This document shows, one piece after another, positions 60,351-64,000 of a stretch of DNA of 64,000 bases. Under the pieces are notes generated by a model that saw nothing but the letters and a program-made list of their open reading frames with translations, did no database searches and was not told the origin of the DNA. Source of the stretch: Pseudomonas kairouanensis (lineage in GTDB: Bacteria; Pseudomonadota; Gammaproteobacteria; Pseudomonadales; Pseudomonadaceae); NCBI RefSeq assembly GCF_004682055.1, contig NZ_QUZU01000003.1:62001-126000 (forward strand), given 5' to 3'. The position numbers and the translations under genes are program-made. Position 1 is the first letter of the stretch. Each line of letters begins with the position of its first letter.

Positions 60351-61193
60351 ATGAACGATCAATTGCGCAACTCCTTCGCGTCAGTGGCGCCGCCGATCGT
60401 TGCCTCTGCGGCCAAGCGGATCCAGGCATTTACCGGCGATCCGGACTTCATGACCTCCCTGGCCCGTGGCCTGGCCGTGGTGCAGGCGTTCCAGGAGCGC
60501 AAGCGTCACCTCACCATTGCGCAGATCAGCCATCGCACCGAAATTCCCCGCGCTGCCGTACGCCGCTGCCTGCACACCCTGATCAAACTGGGCTACGCCA
60601 CCACCGATGGGCGTACCTATTCGCTGCTGCCCAAGGTACTCACCCTGGGCCACGCGTACTTGTCGTCCACGCCCTTGGCCGTATCGGCCCAACCTTATCT
60701 GGACCGCATGAGCGAGCAACTGCACGAGGCCTGCAACATGGCCACCCTCGAAGGCGACGACATCCTCTATATCGCCCGTTCAGCCACCACCCAGCGTCTG
60801 ATTTCCGTAGACCTGTCGGTGGGCGGGCGCCTGCCGGCCTATTGCACCTCCATGGGCCGCATTCTGCTGGCGGCACTGGACGACGCCTCGCTGCAGGATT
60901 ACCTCGACCACGCCGAGCTGCACACCAAGACCAGCCGCACCCTGACTACGCCCCAGGCGTTGTTCGAATGCCTGCAGCAAGTGCGTCAGCAAGGCTGGTG
61001 CATCGTCGACCAGGAACTGGAGCAAGGCCTGCGCTCCATTGCCGTGCCGGTGTATGACGCGTCCGGCCAGGTGCTGGCGGCCCTCAACGTCAGCACCCAC
61101 GCCGGGCGGGTCAGCCGCAGTGAACTGGAGCAGCGCTTCCTGCCCAGCATGCTCAGCGCCAGCCGCGAGTTGAGTGCGCAGTTGTTTGCCTAA
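60351..61193 (+). CDS. pcaR: PcaR, IclR-family regulator of the beta-ketoadipate pathway
   Basis: 280 residues. The IclR helix-turn-helix is LTIAQISHRTEIPRAAVRRC with a winged continuation (LHTLIKLGYATTDGRTYSLL). The effector domain has SEQLHEACNMATLEGDDILY, GRLPAYCTSMGRILLAAL and IVDQELEQGLRSIAVPVYD, with the C-terminal helix. The family senses beta-ketoadipate and activates pcaIJ, pcaF, pcaBDC and pcaK. The adjacent pcaK and pcaIJ and the operator sequences make the assignment solid. The ATG is preceded by AAGGATCCCGTC. Confidence 0.94.
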   Translation: MNDQLRNSFASVAPPIVASAAKRIQAFTGDPDFMTSLARGLAVVQAFQERKRHLTIAQISHRTEIPRAAVRRCLHTLIKLGYATTDGRTYSLLPKVLTLGHAYLSSTPLAVSAQPYLDRMSEQLHEACNMATLEGDDILYIARSATTQRLISVDLSVGGRLPAYCTSMGRILLAALDDASLQDYLDHAELHTKTSRTLTTPQALFECLQQVRQQGWCIVDQELEQGLRSIAVPVYDASGQVLAALNVSTHAGRVSRSELEQRFLPSMLSASRELSAQLFA

Positions 61194-61294
61194 GGTGTTC
61201 GGTGACCGCACAGATCCCGGTTTGATGAATTGACGGTATTTCCCCAGGCTTATTAATGTGCGGCAGCGCCCTGAGCACTGTGCGCAATAATAAT

Positions 61295-61311
61295 GACGAC
61301 CCCAGGTCGTC
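61295..61311 (+). promoter_or_regulatory. Inverted repeat upstream of pcaK
   Basis: GACGACC (61295-61301), spacer CCA, GGTCGTC (61305-61311): a perfect 7-bp inverted repeat 30 bases before the pcaK ATG. It has no similarity to the PcaR site; it may be a regulator site or an mRNA hairpin near the ribosome site. Confidence 0.35.
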
Positions 61312-61340
61312 CGCCCGCCATCGGTGTGGAAATAACAATA

Positions 61341-62681
61341 ATGAATCAGACCTCAGTCGGTACAACCCTGGACGTGCAGTCCTTTATCAATGCCCAGCCA
61401 CTGTCGCGTTATCAATGGCGTGTGGTGATTCTGTGTTTCCTGATTGTCTTCCTCGATGGCCTCGACACCGCCGCCATGGGCTTTATCGCACCTGCGCTGT
61501 CCCAGGACTGGGGCATCGACCGCGCCAGCCTGGGCCCGGTGATGAGCGCCGCGTTGATCGGCATGGTTTTCGGCGCATTGGGGTCCGGCCCGTTGGCGGA
61601 CCGTTTTGGGCGCAAAGTTGTGCTGGTGGGTGCGGTGGTGCTGTTTGGCGCGTTCAGCCTGGCTTCGGCCTACAGCACCAACGTCGATCAACTGCTGGTG
61701 TTGCGCTTCCTCACCGGGCTGGGCCTGGGGGCCGGCATGCCGAATGCCACGACCTTGCTGTCCGAATACACCCCGGAACGCCACAAATCGCTGTTGGTGA
61801 CCAGCATGTTCTGCGGCTTCAACCTGGGCATGGCCGGCGGTGGTTTTATCTCGGCCAAACTGATTCCGGCCTTCGGCTGGCACGCCTTGTTGATGATCGG
61901 CGGCATCCTGCCATTGATCCTGGCGCTGGTGCTGGTGGTATGGCTGCCGGAGTCGGCGCGTTACCTGGTGGTGCACAATCGCGGCGCCGACAAGGTGCGC
62001 AAGACCCTCTCACCCATCGACCCGGCCACTGTCGCCCAAGCCACCGCGTTCAGCGTGCCCGAGCAAAAAACCGTGAAGGCCCGCAATGTGTTTGCGGTGA
62101 TCTTCTCCGGTACCTATAGCGCCGGCACCTTGCTGCTGTGGCTCACCTACTTCATGGGCCTGGTGATTGTGTACCTGCTCACCAGTTGGCTACCCACCTT
62201 GATGCGCGACAGCGGTGCCAGCATGGAACAGGCCGCGTTTATCGGCGCGCTGTTCCAGTTTGGCGGCGTGTTGAGCGCCGTGGGGGTGGGTTGGGCGATG
62301 GACCGGTTCAACCCCCACAAGGTTATCGGCACGTTCTACCTGCTGGCGGGGGTGTTTGCCTACGCAGTGGGGCAGAGCCTGGGCAATATCACGTTGCTGG
62401 CAACCCTGGTGCTGATTGCCGGCATGTGCGTCAACGGTGCGCAATCGGCGATGCCGTCGCTGGCGGCGCGGTTCTACCCGACCCAAGGTCGGGCGACCGG
62501 CGTGTCATGGATGCTGGGCATCGGCCGCTTTGGCGCAATCCTTGGTGCGTGGATGGGCGCTACGTTGCTGGGCCTGGGCTGGAATTTCGAGCAGGTGCTG
62601 ACGGCACTGGTGATTCCGGCGGCGTTGGCCACGGCGGCCGTGCTGATCAAAGGCATGGTCAGTCACGCCGATGCCACTTGA
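61341..62681 (+). CDS. pcaK: 4-hydroxybenzoate/protocatechuate transporter PcaK
   Basis: 446 residues with twelve helices, aromatic acid:H+ symporter family of the MFS. The helix-1 motif is LDGLDTAAMGFIAPALS with the DGxD acid pair; GPLADRFGRKVVLVGAVVLF is loop 2-3 and VWLPESARYLVV ends the first half. PcaK of Pseudomonas putida also acts in chemotaxis to the same compounds. A weak ribosome site (GGAAATAACAATA) precedes the ATG at 61341. It follows pcaR by about 150 bases. Confidence 0.93.
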   Translation: MNQTSVGTTLDVQSFINAQPLSRYQWRVVILCFLIVFLDGLDTAAMGFIAPALSQDWGIDRASLGPVMSAALIGMVFGALGSGPLADRFGRKVVLVGAVVLFGAFSLASAYSTNVDQLLVLRFLTGLGLGAGMPNATTLLSEYTPERHKSLLVTSMFCGFNLGMAGGGFISAKLIPAFGWHALLMIGGILPLILALVLVVWLPESARYLVVHNRGADKVRKTLSPIDPATVAQATAFSVPEQKTVKARNVFAVIFSGTYSAGTLLLWLTYFMGLVIVYLLTSWLPTLMRDSGASMEQAAFIGALFQFGGVLSAVGVGWAMDRFNPHKVIGTFYLLAGVFAYAVGQSLGNITLLATLVLIAGMCVNGAQSAMPSLAARFYPTQGRATGVSWMLGIGRFGAILGAWMGATLLGLGWNFEQVLTALVIPAALATAAVLIKGMVSHADAT

Positions 62682-62729
62682 GGCCAGGTACAGGTAAGGC
62701 GTGTGGAAGCGAAGTTGGGGGAACATTGC

Positions 62730-62762
62730 GTTCGATAATCGAACACTGAGTCGATTATCGGA
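62730..62762 (+). promoter_or_regulatory. Paired PcaR-type operator before pcaI
   Basis: GTTCGATAATCGAAC (62730-62744), near-perfect palindrome, then ACTGA, then GTCGATTATCGGA (62750-62762) in the opposite sense. This is the same pair of cores as before pcaR. It lies about 90 bases before the pcaI ATG and overlaps the expected promoter. Confidence 0.8.
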
Positions 62763-62849
62763 TTGTTTGGCCCATTACCCCCGCTTAACCTTCAAGGCAT
62801 CGCGGCGCCCCCCGGCGCCACTTTCGATCCACACCGGGAGCCTGACCCC

Positions 62850-63710
62850 ATGGCTGAAATCCTCGCGCTGCGTGATGCGGTAAAGCACTTCGTGAACGAC
62901 GGCGATACCGTTGCGCTGGAAGGCTTCACCCACCTGATCCCTGCGGCAGCGGGTCATGAAATCATTCGTCAGGGCAAGAAAGACCTGACGCTGGTGCGTA
63001 TGACTCCCGACCTGGTCTACGACCAGTTGATCGGTGCCGGCTGCGCCCGCAAGTTGATTTTCTCCTGGGGCGGTAACCCAGGCGTGGGTTCCCTGCATCG
63101 CCTGCGTGATGCGGTCGAGAAGCACTGGCCGCAACCGCTGGAGATCGAAGAACACAGCCACGCCGACCTGGCCAATGCCTATGTTGCCGGTGCCTCCGGT
63201 TTGCCGTTCGCGGTGTTGCGTGCCTACGCCGGCTCCGACCTGCCTAAGGTCAACCCGCTGATCAAGACCCTAACGTGCCCGTTTACCGGCGAAGTGCTGG
63301 CGGCGGTGCCCTCGGTGCGCCCGGACGTCACCGTGATCCATGCGCAAAAGGCCGACCGCAAGGGCAACGTGTTGCTGTGGGGCATCCTTGGCGTGCAGAA
63401 GGAAGCGGCCCTGGCGGCCAAGCGTTGCATCGTCACCGTCGAAGAAATCGTCGATGACTTGAATGCACCCATGAACAGCTGCGTGCTGCCGACCTGGGCC
63501 CTGACTGCGGTGTGCCATGTGCCCGGTGGCGCACACCCGTCCTACGCCCACGGCTACAACGAACGGGATAACCGCTTCTACCAGGCGTGGGACCCCATCG
63601 CCCGCGACCGTGGGACCTTTACCGCCTGGATCGACGAATACATCCACGGCACCGCTGACTTCAGTGAATTCCAGGCCAAGCTGGCCACCGCACAGGGGGC
63701 CCGGTCATGA
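62850..63710 (+). CDS. pcaI: 3-oxoadipate CoA-transferase subunit A
   Basis: 286 residues from MAEILALRDAVKHFVND; the frame extends to 62763 but GGAG lies ten bases before this ATG. The alpha-subunit features are GDTVALEGFTHLIPAAAGHE, GAGCARKLIFSWGGNPGVGS and KADRKGNVLLWG. With PcaJ it transfers CoA from succinyl-CoA to beta-ketoadipate, the penultimate step of protocatechuate and catechol degradation. It overlaps pcaJ by ATGA. Confidence 0.95.
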   Translation: MAEILALRDAVKHFVNDGDTVALEGFTHLIPAAAGHEIIRQGKKDLTLVRMTPDLVYDQLIGAGCARKLIFSWGGNPGVGSLHRLRDAVEKHWPQPLEIEEHSHADLANAYVAGASGLPFAVLRAYAGSDLPKVNPLIKTLTCPFTGEVLAAVPSVRPDVTVIHAQKADRKGNVLLWGILGVQKEAALAAKRCIVTVEEIVDDLNAPMNSCVLPTWALTAVCHVPGGAHPSYAHGYNERDNRFYQAWDPIARDRGTFTAWIDEYIHGTADFSEFQAKLATAQGARS

Positions 63711-64000
63711 CGTACTCCACCAACGAAATGATGACCGTGGCCGCCGCGCGCCGCCTCAAGAATGGCGCAGTCTGCTTTGTGGGCATCGGCCTGCCGTCCA
63801 AGGCCGCCAACCTGGCGCGCCTCACATCGTCGCCGGACGTGGTGCTGATCTACGAGTCCGGCCCCATTGGCGCCAAGCCATCGGTACTGCCGCTGTCCAT
63901 CGGGGATGGCGAGCTGGCGGAAACTGCCGACACGGTGGTGCCCACCGCTGAGATTTTCCGCTACTGGCTGCAAGGCGGGCGCATCGACGTGGGGTTCCTC
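63707..64000 (+). CDS. pcaJ: 3-oxoadipate CoA-transferase subunit B, partial
   Basis: The first 98 residues of the beta subunit are present before the window ends. MTYSTNEMMTVAAARRLKNG is the family N-terminus, FVGIGLPSKAANLAR the CoA-loop region and YESGPIGAKP contains the catalytic Glu of type I CoA transferases. The start overlaps the pcaI stop by ATGA. The C-terminal part lies outside the window; pcaF and other pathway genes may follow. Confidence 0.93.
   Translation, partial: MTYSTNEMMTVAAARRLKNGAVCFVGIGLPSKAANLARLTSSPDVVLIYESGPIGAKPSVLPLSIGDGELAETADTVVPTAEIFRYWLQGGRIDVGFL

Noticed and set aside
1..64000. tRNA, rRNA, CRISPR or phage remnants
   Set aside because: No cloverleaf-like CCA-ended sequences, rRNA segments, regular repeat-spacer arrays or phage-type genes were seen by eye; a covariance-model scan would be needed to exclude small RNAs formally.

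Overview
The window is a GC-rich chromosomal stretch of a pseudomonad. The Pseudomonas fluorescens group is my inference, from the REPIN-type palindromes (the 'GTGGGAGGGGGCTTGC' family), the PcaR-type beta-ketoadipate genes, the small CcoM subunit, the BraC/Liv transporter and the overall gene style. No rRNA, tRNA, CRISPR array, prophage or insertion sequence is visible. Both ends cut genes: an ATP-dependent DNA ligase on the left and pcaJ on the right.

Layout. 1-1870: DNA-repair pair (ligase and metallo-beta-lactamase exonuclease). 2073-5389: penicillin-acylase-family lipoprotein and a glutathione transferase. 5483-11035: Fur-boxed siderophore uptake cassette (TonB receptor, binding protein, permease, ATPase), divergent from an OmpR-type two-component system (11197-13289). 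13430-16097: two SEC-C zinc-motif proteins, a LEA-type lipoprotein and a DUF6231-like gene, with an mqsRA toxin-antitoxin module inserted between exact 19-bp direct repeats. 16288-27020: two OmpA-family lipoproteins, a collagen-like secreted protein, a CopD-like membrane protein, DinG, a GH50-like glycoside hydrolase, a beta-lactamase-fold hydrolase, PdxH and a glycine-zipper lipoprotein. 27199-27775: a long leader or RNA-like region ending in an unlisted 32-residue ORF and a strong terminator. 27793-34440: NhaA, a PLP lyase, a large FAD dehydrogenase, a lipoprotein and a divergent SDR/LysR pair.

34437-36954: a complete bufferin-type RiPP operon (DUF2282 precursor, DUF692/MNIO enzyme, DUF2063 partner, DoxX protein) behind a candidate ECF-sigma promoter. 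37099-42214: branched-chain amino-acid ABC transporter (braC, livHMGF). 42438-50891: DUF2288, a glycosyltransferase-like protein, a diverged FtsZ/tubulin-superfamily GTPase, an MHYT-GGDEF-EAL protein, a YkgJ-type cysteine-cluster protein and an MFS transporter. 51028-57588: RapA, a RidA/aminotransferase pair with a LysR regulator, and the tiny CcoM subunit behind an ANR box. 57811-59800: PiT phosphate transporter and a small conserved protein. 60223-64000: pcaR, pcaK, pcaI and pcaJ, with paired PcaR-type operators before pcaR and pcaI.

The most interesting items are the bufferin operon, the chromosomal tubulin-like GTPase, the mqsRA mini-island with its target duplication, and the RNA/small-ORF locus near 27.6 kb. 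Nine REP/REPIN palindromes punctuate gene ends. All functions are read from sequence motifs; no database search was run.
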